NCBI GenBank assembly: GCA_949358305.1
Contig: OX442315.1
Location: 28,050,427 to 28,114,426 of the forward strand
Reading direction: 5' to 3'
Origin: Strigamia acuminata
Taxonomy: Eukaryota; Arthropoda; Chilopoda; Geophilomorpha; Linotaeniidae
Length of the DNA stretch: 64,000 nucleotides
The translations under genes and the position numbers were made by a program. The notes beneath the pieces are model-generated. The model had not been told where the DNA came from, did no database searches, and saw only the letters and a program-made list of their open reading frames with translations. Shown here in pieces: positions 51,201 to 63,824 of the stretch (the first letter of the stretch is position 1; each line of letters opens with the position of its first letter).

Positions 51201-54200
51201 GAATCGTTTTCGCATAATCGTTTAAGAGCTATTAAATATTTAAAGCAGTCAGATCCGATCCTATTTATTTATTTTTAATAAACATATTTCACTAAGCCGA
51301 CCTTGAAATTAGGTTTATAAGTATAAATCTACGTTTGACTAGTAGCAGCAGGCGCGTCCTTTCCAATTTGAGTTCCTCTTTAAAAAGCAAACACATCAGA
51401 AACTGTGCGATAGCGAATTTCAATGATTGATAAACTCGGAGCGAAAATGCACTTTAAAACTCCGGTACAATAAGGAAATAAAGAATAATTGTTTCATAGC
51501 TTATAAATTATTCCCTTTAACGAACTTTGAAGATAAGTGAGTAAAAAATTGAGTCATCTTTTATTCCTTTTCCCCTTTTCCATGCCATTTTGAATCAATT
51601 ACGAGATACTGTGTACACTGCGAAAAAAAGCTCTCAAGTCAGAAAAATCGTTTTCACGACCTAAATAAATGGACAACAAAATATCTGCATGAACAAGTGA
51701 GCAATCAGAGCTAGATAAAAACAAACAAAACAATTTTTCTTCCTGTCCTACCCCTCGTTCTATCGTCTGGGTTGCGCTTTTTCTCCTCGATTCACTTTCT
51801 TTGTTTCGTTTTATTGATTTAAAAAATTCCACCAATGTTCTGTACTCGTAAACAATCCTCGAAAACAACTTCTAATGTGGTTCGGAAAGATCAGCAAAAG
51901 TTTATTGACATATAATATCCCACATGTCACATAATATTTATTTTTTTCATTTGGGCTTTTATTTCGCATCTGTCTTTTTTTTTTAAATAAAAAAATTCAC
52001 TCTACATTTTCAGTTCGCTCGCTGTTGCTAAACATTAAAGAAAGGTTTGCTTATGCTGCCCCAAAGCTTACTGCATTACAAATATTCCACCGCTTTGACC
52101 GAAATAAATTTTTTTAAAAAAACGACGATAAAACTTCAACTTAAGTACGTTTTTACAGCCAATTGCAACAATTTATTACAAAATTTTATTCGTTTGTCAT
52201 TTAAAAAATCTGTTTTCCTTTTTTTTTTTTATCTCAGTACGGAAAAGAAGTTAATCATAAAATGACAGTCATGATGTACAAATGGGATCATTGATCTAGT
52301 CACAAAATATGAATAATATCTAAAACTCAATGTTTGCAACATTATCCTACATAGATATCTTTCGACTGTTCGCTTGACTATGAAATCGAAATTCGCTTTT
52401 ATTACAAAAATTGAAATGTCCAATTCTTTGATAAATATATAATAAAACGAAACAAAGAAGAGCAAACATAAGACCAGAAAACGTGGATAAAACAAAAGGA
52501 CTTACAGAGGATCACCTGATGTCAGCCTAACCTCAGGTGGGTTCACAGCAGTGTCCGTCCACTAACAACTCCCAAACCAATTAAATATGTCATACCGTGG
52601 CCGGTAATCTCTCCGTCTACTGATTGCTTGTCATTCCAAACTTTGGAAGTGGATTGCAATGACAAGCAACATTCTCGACGTTCCTACCAGGACTCATGTA
52701 AACTGATTTTTTGTGTCTCCTTCAAAATCAATTTAGATGTGTAGCAGATAGTCTTGAGTTCATTTCTCAAGTCAGAATTGAAAATTGAGATTGAGAAGCG
52801 ATATATAGAACATCTCGACACAGAAATTCAACTTTATTTATTAGGACCATCGACCGTCAACAATAGAAACGACATCCAATGAAGAAATTGGCGACCATGA
52901 ACGACAAATTGATTGGTCGGTTGGGAGTTGTGTGTGAACACTTCTCATTACTGATGCGATGTGCCACATGATCGACGGTCTTGTGCGAATTCACCTTCCG
53001 AATGAATTGCCGCTTACAACCGATATTTTAAAGGGAATGGCTGCTATTAGTTGATTGGGATTGATGATGCAGTTTGCGCCGTGATAATTATGTCATTTGG
53101 CAAAGAGTGAGTCATGGCAATGTGTCTTTTTTGGCGACTTCATCCTTTAATCCTTGACCGCGAGGGCAAGGACATCTAGTGGCACTCGTTCAAGAGGGTA
53201 GAGAAAAATCTTTTCTCAAATTTTTGAAATTTAAGTTCTCCACACAAGGTTTTTTTTTTTAGACAAATTGGAAATTTAAATTCCGAAAAGGAAGAAAATC
53301 AAAAAGTAAAAATCTTGTTTTGATTTCTATTTTTTTTGATTTCGATTTCTTTTTTAAAAGAATAAAAATAAGCTTCTTTCGTTCGTTTTTCAACGGTTGT
53401 GGACGTGGTCGTTAAAATTCAGCATTTTATGCGGATTGCGCGAAGAATTTCAACAATCTCCACCAGTCTGGTGCACTGTAATTGGTTGACCGAAAGCCCA
53501 TCACTCAATCACGCTGCGCACCGGATGCGAAGCTTAGCTCAAATGCGAACATCTTCACTCTTGACCTAGGATTTGAAAATGACGCGAATCTCAAAGTTTC
53601 ACGCAATTCTGAAGTATTTTCCCAAGGGCAGCAGTAATAACTGCCGAAAATGGATGAGGAAAGGGGCACGCCAAAACCGAGCCCTGGAATTTTTAAGTGC
53701 GGTGCATACAAATCACCGGTAATTTTGTCATACCAAATAAACATTAGGGCTATTTACAAACTACTGTATTTCTCGTTTTGCGTTTGCTTCGCATTTCATG
53801 CCTTCCTGCTACTTAGTTTGATGCTGTTGACAAAATCGAGTCAAAATATTATTTTCTAATCATTTCTACTAATTACATAAAATATTTATGATAAGCTGAA
53901 ACTGAAATGGGACTGTCTCTACATTTTTGAAGCCGATTTCACCTTAAATAGCAAAGGTTACGTAAATATATAATACAGTAATTTTTTAATGTTTCCTCAA
54001 GCAACTGCTTAATTAAGTTTTGGATTAAACAAGTGCAAATCCCACTGAGTTGCATTAATAAATAAATAAAAAAAAACTTCCACTGGGACTTAAGTTTGAC
54101 TGTTTACAAACAAACCAACTCACTTTACTTAAACTCATCTATTAATGGCAAAAACCAGCAAATTCTAGACTTTGTTTACGAATAATAAGAATAATTTATA

Positions 54201-57200
54201 TTTTTACATCTTCTTGGTATTTAAATTAACTGCTAAATAAATAAATAACTAGTAACAAAGTTAGTATGTATTTTCAAAACAAAACAACAAAAATAAACCA
54301 TGTCGCCTAATAATGAAAATTGTTTCTTGTTTGTTTTATCACAAGTCGCATTAAATTTCGAAGCTAATATCATAATTTGCCTACTAGTATGTGACTCCTG
54401 AACCCTTCGGGACAGTCTCTTTAACTTTGGCCGAGGTCACATATCTTCCATAACAAATCTCTTAAGTAAGTGACACAATCTGCTTTCATGTTTATGCATG
54501 AATCAATTCTACGGCGTGGCGACTTCTAGACACCATTAAAACAATCTAAGCCCACATCGCCTTGAAATAGCTTAGTCTACAATCAAAGCGGAATGCAATC
54601 TGTAGTTAGAAAGAAAGCAATTCGTTCAAATGTTTCTTCCACACGCCCTCATTTAGTTCTCTAAAAATCAACGATCGCAAGGTGTTGTTTGTCTCGAGCT
54701 TTCCAAAACTTACACTAAATTAATCAATAATTCACAGGTTTTCATCCATATTTCACAAACGTCTATCCATTCAAGCATCATATAAAATCCCCGCTGCTTT
54801 ATTTATTGAGACAGATGTTTGGAACAAATTTAAACTGCCTTTCATGTATATATGCGATCGTGCGAAGTCCAATTGCCGTTACCAACTTTCTTCGAAGCAA
54901 TTTCGCATGTGAAAATGTCGGAGAATTACAAACCGTATATTTAGATAAGGGGGCACTCGTTCTACCTTTAAAATAAGAGTTGGAATTTGAGCAAAGTATG
55001 CTTTTAACAAATTCCACACACAATTTCCATTTAACTGTCATACTATAGTTGCCATAGAAACGAGATGCAAGAGGCAAAAGACAACGTTTTCCCATTTTCA
55101 TCAAATTGCAATGCTCACGTCGAGCCTTTTGTTAGGGTTAACTGACCGTACAAAAGTTCAACTGCATTTCCATAACGATTTATATACGGTTTCCAAACTA
55201 ATTTTCTTGTTGTATTCTATTCTATCGGTCACTTTATCAACTTCAGGTAAAAGACAAACGGCCGACATTCCCCGGCGATTGGTCCGAGGCACTCCCGAGT
55301 CCCGACGCAATGAAATCAATAAATTCCCAAGATAATTCTCTAATGGCAGCAACGGGGAAAGTAAAAAGAATCGTCAACTTGTTTGTCCTGTGCACACCCA
55401 AAGACTAAACACAATTACATCTTCCTTACTTATACAATCATTATTACCTTGCCGGAGTTGTAAGGGAACATCCAGTAATGAAATGAGTAAAAATTCATTT
55501 AATTATTATCGATTTTCGGTTCGATAATTGCCATGTTTACGGCATTACTTTTAACTGTAGGCTACACAAGGTTAAAAACTTGTTAAAAATAAATCTAACA
55601 TTTTCTGACAACTATTCCAATAAATGTTTTTTTTTTTTTAATTTTCTTCTCAATATTCTAATTTAAATGGATAAAAATTTTAAATTTAAATTTTCACAAT
55701 TTTTTTCATATTTGCGTGAATAAGTGAGATTTATTTTCCGCTATCATTCAAGCTGAAAAACAAGATGGCTCACTTTATTATAATTTGAGCCCAATTCATT
55801 ACCCGATGAATGCAGAATATAACCAACAAACAAACGGATAAGCCAGATAAACATTTTATTCCCGAGGATTATCATCGCAAAATGTAAAATTGGCCAATTA
55901 AATTTACGAGTGTTAGTTTGATGGAATTAAAAGAGTTTTAATTGGTTCTAACTTTTAAATCCTTTCGCACTTACCATTTAAACCGTATGGTGCAAACGCT
56001 CTCCGCTCCGTCAATACCGATAAGGTCAATCGCTTGCGGAAAAGAAGTTTTCTAATAATTCCATTTCCACCGTTAAACTTTCCCGCTCCACCAGTGTTCG
56101 GAGTCAGCTGGAACTGTTTGATAATCACTGGATATCTTCGTTCTATAATTTCTGGGTCAGTAATTCTAGTATTGGTCATGTGAGTATGCACACCACTTCG
56201 TCCATGCCAATGAGGTCCCTGATACCCAATAAACAATAAACAAAAAAAAAAAAAAAAATTTTTTTTTTAAATTTGACTCACAGCTCCAGCTCCACCAGCA
56301 ACAGTTTCGTAATACCCAGTGTCTTCATCACCAAAAGTGATGTTATTCATGCAACCCTTTAATTAAATCATCAAGAAATTAGTTTTTTCAATAAAAAAAT
56401 AAAAAAATATCAATAAATTACCTGAGATGCTGCACAAACTGCAAACGCTTTAAACACAACATCCACAATTCTCTGCGAGGTGAGGACGTTGCCACCAACA
56501 ACCGCAGCAGTTTCAGATGGATCTAAAATACTGCCTTTAGGGATTATTGCAGTGATTGGTTTAAGGCAGCCTTGATTCAAAGGCACGTCGTATCCGACCA
56601 TGCATCGAAGACAATATATAAGCGCTGAAAGAGTAATGGCCCGAGGAGCGTTGCAATTTCCATACACTTCGTAACCTGTGCCGGTAAAATCAAACACAGC
56701 TGTTCCCTGAAGTAGAAGAAAATCAAAGTGAAAATGGAAAAAGTTAAAAACGCACACTTGTCAATCACACAAAGCACCTTCGCCACATCAATATCCACTC
56801 TGAGGCGAATCGGAGTTCCGTCGTCCATGAAATCTTCAGCATTCAATTGCGCGAATCTGCTCGCGGACAATGCTTTTTTCCCGACTTGTCGGAGCAGGTC
56901 TTGAACCGCGATCTCGGCATTGTTTTGGATGTGTGCCATGTACGCTTGAACTACTTCCAAGCTATAGGAATCAATCAACTCTCGCACCAAATTAATGCCC
57001 TAGCAAAACCAAATTTCACGCTTTGTTATCTACACATTTTTTCATTTTATTCGTCCATTCTCCATTCTCCACCTTTTGATTGGCCGCTACTTGGGCTCGC
57101 AAATCAGAGATGTTATCTTGCAAGTTCCTCGTGCCGCTGTTCCCTGGGATTTTGCCAGGTGCTTTCAATTTCTCCGTCAGAGCTAGATTCAAAATTGGCT

Positions 57201-60200
57201 AATTTGTCACGTTCGACAACTTTTCAAAATATCGCTTTCATTAGTCATTACCCTCCTCTTGAAAAACGCCACCATTCACCAACTTGAAAGACATAAAACA
57301 AGCGCCTTCGTCAGCTAACGTTTTCGAATGAGGCGGCATGGATCCTGGAGTTATCCCGCCGATATCCGCGTGATGCCCTCTACTGGCAACAAAAAACACT
57401 GGAGTCGGTACATTTTTGTAAAATACCTGAAACAATTTAAGTTTTCTAATACAATTTGTACAATTTCTACTTATAATCTACTTTAGTTCAGCTTCTGTAT
57501 TATTCATTAATTCTTAGCTTTTATGGGAAAAAAGGAGGAGGAAAAAAACTTATTTAAAATTAAAAAATGCACTAGATTAAAGCCAAGTGCCGACCGTAAC
57601 ATTTTTTTTAATGCGTCTGTAAATTAGAAACCAGACAGCATTTTGCATTTACAAACAGGCTTCAGTCACAGCCAACCTCAAATTCATGAAATTATGACAC
57701 CCCCAACCGCCTCCCCTGTGAGCGCATTCACTGCTCAGATCAGAACGTGTTTTTGACATTTTGGTTTCCCATTTTGACACCCCACAGCAGTGCATCCAGT
57801 TCTAATTTGCAGTTTTATCGATTTTTCAAATAAGTGTAGAAAATTAATTACCATCTAAGAAATGACAATTTAACTTAATTTACCGGTGTAATGACCGTCA
57901 GATCAGGCAAATGACTTCCACCAGCCATGGGATGATTCGACAAAATCACGTCACCATCACGAATAATTTCGTTCATATTTCGCAACTGTTCATTAAAAAC
58001 ATTTTAAAAAATCTTTTTAATCTCTCAAAAGTAACGGAATATCAATCTTACCTGATATTGAACAGTTTCTTGCATCGCACCCAGGTGAACCGGTATGTGT
58101 GGAGCATTTGAAACAAGTCCGCCATCAGGCCCGAATAAAGCGCAAGAAAAATCCAATCTTTCTTTGATGTTCGTTGATATTGAAGTTCGCTGAAGAATCC
58201 TATAAATATTGTAAGCATCAATTGTGTTGTATTTAAAATCTACAAGTCCGTACCTGCCCATTTGCTCAGCAATACTCATAAATCGATGCGAAAATATTGA
58301 TAATTGTATAGCATCTAATGTAATTCCCACACGTTTCGGTGCTTCGCTACCCACCTTAGGTTAAAATTTAAATTTTTAAAATATTAAAATAAATTTACAT
58401 AAAAAAATTAAAAAAATCAAACTCAACTGTTATCTTTATATCACCACGTCTCGTTACAATAGCTTTGCAGTCGGGCTCTAAAAGAATTGTGCTAGATTTT
58501 GTTACAAATAATTAAATTAGAATTTATAGTCTTCCTTTTATACTTTGTACCTAAACAAACTGGAAATTGCATTTGAATAAATTCACCACAAGTTAAAACA
58601 TTAATATACAATATTAAGTAATCATCTTAAGTGATTCCATGTATGCAAATAGCATTTACGTAAAATATTCCAAACAAACCGATTTCCCAAATTTCAACGA
58701 GTTACAAATAACATGAATAATTCAATTTTAAGCTAACTTCCAAACTGTTTAGGATTTTTGAAACCATTTACTTGAATTCATCGATGATTATTGCAGGTCC
58801 CGCCACCGTATGACCAGCGCCCAATTTAGACAAGCTGTGAATTCTTGTTGGAAGAGGACCTTTCTCGAAATAACACGTAACCTCCTAAAATTGAAAATTA
58901 ATTAAATTATAAAAACTAAAAAAAAAACAAATTCAAACACCCCTTCATGAATTGATAAGTGAACATTATGTTTAAGTAAAATTTACTCTTTCAATTGGAG
59001 CATCTCCCATTCCTTCACGAACATCGGGTTCAGAATACATTTCACTCTTTCCATAACCCCTGACTCGAATATCATCTACTAAAATCTCCCGATTACCTAT
59101 GATGAAACCAAATTCTCGCTGATATCTGTAAAAAATAATGTTAATCGACAATTTATACCGTAAAAAGTGCACTAAGCCTATTCTCCACAAAAATAAATTT
59201 ACGTAAACTCACCGAATAAAACATTTCTCAATAACCCTACCTTACTAAAAAGGATGTTTGAAAATCGCCATATCTTGATGACTTGTCGTTAGCTGGAAAA
59301 CCATCGGCAGAACACATGAGAGCACAATCAGTTTTGTCATAACGCATGTGCAAAAATTGCTCGGTTTTAATCTCGTGACTAAAAAAAAAATAAATTATCA
59401 CTAAATTTTCGAAACTCAACTTAAGCCTCACCTTTCAAAGCCCTCTTTCTCTAAATGTTCTACACATTCTTCCGTCAGTTTTGCCAAATGGTTGTCCAAA
59501 TAAGTAAAATTGTCTAAGTAAAAATATTCCAATTAAAATTCCAATTAAAAAATAATAATAATTATAAATAAAAATTATAACTAACTTCGTGTGTACGGCT
59601 TGGCACATGGTTCTTGAGCTTCGTGAACTACATCTGCCAGTGCCATGCCATAAGCCGATAAAATACCAGCATATCTATGCAAAATAAAATTTTAACAAAT
59701 TTTTAATTTTTAAATTAAGAAATGCAGGTAATAATAACCTGTGGATAAACACTGTTGACATTCCCAATGTCCGAGCAATTGCACAAGCATGCTGTCCACC
59801 CGCACCTCCGAAACAAGCCAAACAGTGCCGAGACGTATCATGACCTTTACCCTTTATTACAAAAACAGTCAAATACGAATATAATTATTTTTTAAATAGA
59901 ATAAACTCAAACCTGGGTCAACCCCCTTATGGGTCTGCACATTGCTTCATTAGCTACTCGAAGGAATCCCATTGCAATTTCTTGCGGGGTCATTTGTTTG
60001 GTACTTTGGGACATAAGAAATTCGTTAACCTAATAATTAAAATTCATACTTTTAAGCTCTAAACAAATAAAGCAATCTTTCCTTTCAATAACCTCGGTAG
60101 AAAGTTTTCTAAACGCGTCTGTTGTGGCCATTTCATCTAAAGGTTGATTTTCCTCTAATCCAAAGATCTTTGGAAAATAGTCCGGAATCAGACGACCAAG

Positions 60201-62103
60201 AAAAAGATTTGCATCTGTGACCGTCAACGGACCACCTAAAAAAATATAACGTATATAATAAAAAATTATTGATTTAATTACATTTATTTACCTTTTCTGT
60301 AACATACTGGTCCAGGATGAGCACCAGCAGATTCAGGTCCAACAACAAACAGACCAGAACGGAAAAACAACATCGAGCCGCCGCCTGCCGCAACAGTATT
60401 CACATCTAACTGCGGAGCTTGAATCGTTACCCCTGCTGTCGTGCTCTCAAAAACGTGTTCATATTGTCCAGCATAACGACTGACATCAGTTGAAGTACCT
60501 TAAAATTAATAGCTGCCACTCATAATGTTGATATTATTATAATTATTATTATATAAATAAACATTACCACCCATGTCAAACCCGATAACGGGTAAACTTG
60601 TTTCTTTTTCATAAGTAGTTAGTGCGTAACCAACCACGCCACCTGCAGGACCAGATAAAATTGCCCGCGATCCATTAAATCTAATTTTAAACAAATTAAT
60701 TTCAATTTACTATCTACGTTAAAACAATTATGCGATGCTATACTTACGAGTCCACGTGTGTTAATCCGCCATCACTTTGCATAAATAGCACATTCACACC
60801 CTAAAACAAAAATTTGTCGTAAACAATACATCGTTGGAAAAAATAATTGTATTTACTTTCAATTGGTTATCAAATCCCGAAGCAAAACCTTCCACATAAC
60901 GTCTGATGTGTGGCGTGAGATACGCATCGGCGCAAGCTGTAAAAGAAAACTCTTCATGAAATTTCAAAAAGAAAAATATTAAAATTTCATTTATAACCCG
61001 TAAATCCACGCGGAACGATTCGAACCATCGGCATAACTTGGTGTGACAACGAGATGTTTTTAAATCCCATTGATTGAGCAATACTTCCCACCATTAATTC
61101 GTGGTCTCGATATCTGAGAAAGAAAATTAATGCTTTAAACAATATGACAATTTCACGCAAATTATCACAAAATCAATCACAATCACGAACTAGTGTTATT
61201 AAGCAAGATAAAGTTACGGTATTACACAATATAAACCCGATTTGTTTCTACTTACGTATAAGAATGCATTAAAACTACTGCTAAACTCTTTATTCCCTTA
61301 TTATATACTCTAGCCAAATCGTCTCGCAGTTTATTTTTATTTAATTCAGCTGCAATAACAACCTAATATGTACAAATAAAAATGTCTAATAATTCAGAAA
61401 CAATAACAATTCTCAAAAATAAATAAATAAGTTAAAATAAACAAATAATAAATGAGAAGTTTACCCTTTCACCTGTTGTTCCAGTAGCCATTTGCAAATG
61501 CTCCTTTCTAAGACTACATTTATGGCTGTCCAAAATCACTCTCTCTTCGACTTCAATAATATCAGAGTATAACACATCGGGACAAACGATTTCCTACAAA
61601 TAGATTTCGATAAAAACATTTTTTTAAAAATAAAAAATTATAAACTCTCATACAATATCGAAAATCCTCGGCCTAGCTTGGTTACCAATGTACAATAAAT
61701 CCCGTAATCCTTTAGTAATTACAAGTGCGATTGGCTCGCCTTTTCGTTCCAGTAAAGCATTGGTAGCTACTGTGGTTCCCATTCGAATCCAATAGACCGA
61801 TGAAACGTCAATAGGTTTATCGGGCGGCATTTGCACACCTGTCTCCTACATTTTAAAACATTAATAAGAATTAAACGTATAAATTTCACATTTTGACATT
61901 ACCTGCTCGAGTATTCTCCTAATTCCTTCTCTCGGGGCATCTTCGTAATTTGTAGGGTCAACTGAAAGTAATTTCATAACTCGTATTTTGTTTCCAGGGC
62001 ATCGGGCATAAATATCAGTAAACGTTCCGCCTCGGTCGATGGCAAAATAAAATTTACTCCTATCGTCCGGTAAATATAAAATTGATGAAGCTTGGGGGTT
62101 CAT
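42212..62103 (-). CDS. OPLAH: 5-oxoprolinase (ATP-hydrolysing), 29 exons, 1,313 aa
   Basis: Exons: 61903-62103, 61654-61845, 61465-61593, 61256-61362, 60998-61113, 60857-60936, 60748-60800, 60568-60680, 60292-60498, 60093-60235, 59913-60029, 59739-59851, 59586-59674, 59432-59513, 59241-59378, 58987-59125, 58772-58884, 58428-58491, 58254-58354, 58052-58199, 57884-57985, 57252-57426, 57073-57182, 56778-56999, 56422-56706, 56282-56356, 55975-56218, 47592-47689, 42212-42397. All GT-AG, phase continuous. The enzyme opens 5-oxo-L-proline to glutamate using ATP, a cytosolic step of the glutathione (gamma-glutamyl) cycle. Seen: IDRGGTFTD at 22-30 and [14 protein letters not shown] near 326-339 (hydantoinase A half, sugar-kinase-like ATP site), [13 protein letters not shown] near 832 (hydantoinase B half), then GGQNGTRG and TPGGGGYG near 1219-1266. 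Length agrees with the animal enzyme (about 1,290). Introns are mostly 53-142 nt, with 280 and 457 nt exceptions, except the last two (8,285 and 5,194 nt). Confidence 0.96.
46019..46081. repeat. 63-bp near-perfect palindrome
   Basis: The stretch starting GGTCACACAAAATGTTCAC and ending GAACGTTTTGTGCGACC is its own reverse complement except for five mismatched pairs (one of them G-T, three clustered) around a 3-base centre. As RNA it would form a stem of about 30 bp. It abuts the next hairpin directly. Confidence 0.85.
46081..46134. repeat. Hairpin with 20-bp arms
   Basis: CAAAATTCAATATGAGATTA (46081-46100) pairs with the inverted copy at 46115-46134, with a single mismatch and a 14-base loop. 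With the adjoining 63-bp palindrome it forms a two-hairpin array of about 116 bp, perhaps the core of a foldback element. Confidence 0.85.
48219..48309. repeat. Pair of identical 12-bp palindromes
   Basis: ACACCATGGTGT occurs at 48219-48230 and again at 48298-48309, each preceded by TCGAATA within about 12 bases. The shared flank suggests duplicated units rather than two chance palindromes. Confidence 0.7.
48810..48843 (+). repeat. Short tandem repeat, unit about 14 bp
   Basis: The unit TTTTTAAGCGACAC is repeated a little more than twice, the last copy being partial. Confidence 0.75.
52612..52681. ncRNA. miRNA-like hairpin in 5-oxoprolinase intron 27
   Basis: TTGCTTGTCATTCCAA (52624-52639) pairs with TTGCAATGACAAGCAA (52654-52669) with one mismatch, around a 14-base loop. 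Beyond a 6-7 base internal loop, CGTC and GACG pair again, and GGTA/TACC can extend further. The resulting fold of roughly 70-90 nt resembles a pre-miRNA with 22-nt arms. I do not recognise either arm as a known conserved miRNA. The host transcript runs on the minus strand, but either strand could fold. Confidence 0.3.
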
Positions 62104-62684
62104 TTTGTTAGTATTTTCAGACTCTTTTCCTGTGAAGCAACTTCAGCAATAATCAGATAACAGAACTTTTCTAATTCCCATTTATGCATCTGCTGAATCT
62201 CGATCTGAACCCTGAACCGCAGCACGCACACACATGCTGTGTACAAGAACCAGGATCCTAAGTTTAATTTCGTGTCTAATCATTTCTCAATGTTTATTAG
62301 TTGGTGTGATACTTAATGACGTTATACATCTGTCGGAACTAAAATTATTTTAATCACGAACGGGAACCAATCAAAACATCGATCAGTTAGTCCGTTCGGT
62401 TGATTTATCAGACACTCTTGCATATCTAGCCCGATCATGATCATGTCCAAGGAGATCATGTCCAAGGCTACTTGACTACGAGAAAGTTGCGTCAATGTGG
62501 AACCTTGGAATCTTGTTCGTCCAAGGTGGAATTAAGACAACAATTTTGCGCGCACCGATCTGCGCACAGCGTCACTATTGGGACCTCGCTGTTGCGATCG
62601 CAAGTGAGTTTAAAATCACGTGTAAAGAATAATAACTTGTGTTCGGATTTTGATTATAATATTACATATTACAGATCTTTAATA
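62104..62684. promoter_or_regulatory. Divergent promoter region of 5-oxoprolinase and the THAP gene
   Basis: Only 581 bp separate the two start codons, which point away from each other, so the genes probably share a bidirectional promoter region. On the THAP side a noncoding intron is visible: donor CAA|GTGAGT (exon end 62603) and acceptor TTACAG (exon resumes 62675), 71 nt long and 10 nt before the start codon. A 14-bp direct repeat, GATCATGTCCAAGG, occurs twice near 62440-62470. No TATA box is evident. Confidence 0.55.
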
Positions 62685-63824
62685 ATGGTTCATCACCATG
62701 GCTGTGCCGTGGCTGTGTGTAAAAACAATGGAAAAAATGCACCTGACGTCAAATTCCATTCTTTCCCAAAAGATCGTTCATTACGTAAAGCTTGGGTGGC
62801 AAAGTGTAAACGGAGTAAGTTCAAATCACTTACTGAGAAAACATTATTAATAATTGATGGATTTTAGGTGATAAGTTTGATGCCACGAAATCTTTTCTAT
62901 GTTCAGTACACTTTAAAGATAGTGATTATGAACGAGATTTAAGATTTGAATTATGTGGAGGAACAAAAAAGAGAAAATTGAACGTTGGTGCTGTGCCTTC
63001 TTTGAAACTAAAAGAAACAAGTAGTTCAGAACTAACTGCATCAGTACCGTCAAATGCACTTTTACCAAGTAGTGAAAATTCAACAACCTCAGAACATCCA
63101 ATCTCACGTGAAGTCAACCATACTTCACCTGGTGAAGCTTCCACTGCATCAATTGATTTAAGATCAGACAGACAAATAAGACTTGCTGCTCGGAGTTGCA
63201 GAAAATCTGCATTAGAACGATTGGAGAATCTTTCACCTAAAGAAACACACCATGACCAATCAACTAATACCGATTTTGCTGATGAAAAGGAGCCACTGAT
63301 GAAAAAAATTCGATTACTGGAAAAAAATTTGAAAAATTCAGTTAGTGTTAGTAATGAAAAAACGGTTCAGTTGAGGAATGCACAGAGAGAAATCAGTGCA
63401 CTAAAACAAGCTGCAAAGAAGAAAACAGAGCCAAAACATAGAAAAAATGAAAAATTAAGTCATGATGAATGGGTGAAAGAACACAGTTCTCTCATTGCAA
63501 GTAAATTGAATTCAATTTTTACTCCTGGTCAAATGAGGTATATGCACAAATAAATTTATCTAGATTTTGCACTTAAATAATAATTTTTTTTTTAATAGAT
63601 ACTTAACAAAATCACCAAAAACAAAAGGAAAAGCAGTTGTTCAATGGACGAAAGAAGATATTGAATTTGCCTTGATATTTCGTGCACTTTCAAAAAAAGC
63701 CTATATTTTTTTGCAAAATCATGGCTATCCATTTCCAGGATTGACAACTCTGAGGAGATGGACCGGTAACTTCACGTGTCAGCCAGGAATTCTACAAGAA
63801 CTGAATTCTCAACAGTTTGTTTAA
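62685..63824 (+). CDS. THAP-domain protein related to P-element transposase, lacking the catalytic domain (3 exons, 341 aa)
   Basis: Coding exons 62685-62814, 62868-63537, 63599-63824, all GT-AG, in phase. Residues 6-92 form a THAP zinc-coordinating DNA-binding domain: cysteines 7, 12 and 55 with histidine 58 (C2CH), conserved P28 and W37, F59, and the AVPS motif at 85-88. A Ser/Thr-rich linker follows, then a charged coiled coil (about 205-250) and a helical segment with WTKEDIEFALIFRALSKKAY and PGLTTLRRW, the pattern of the P-element/THAP9 transposase region before the catalytic core. The frame stops after NSQQFV, so the RNase H-like DDE core is absent. It could therefore bind DNA and dimerise but not cut. 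It may be a decayed transposon, a repressor-like derivative or a domesticated gene. The upstream frame from 62472 was rejected as a start because it breaks at the 5' intron. Confidence 0.82.

Larger units (their letters stand above)
47690..55974. other. 5-oxoprolinase intron 27 (8.3 kb)
   Basis: The longest intron of the gene. It contains an A/C-rich exon-like stretch on the + strand (about 47760-47970), a pair of ACACCATGGTGT palindromes (48219 and 48298), a small tandem repeat (48810-48843), a miRNA-like hairpin (52612-52681) and an exon-like + strand frame near 55247-55410. None could be built into a gene. Confidence 0.5.

Noticed and set aside
62472-62684. Upstream frame in front of the THAP protein
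   Set aside because: It lacks conserved residues, crosses a likely 71-nt untranslated intron and loses its frame when that intron is removed. The THAP domain begins naturally at the ATG at 62685.
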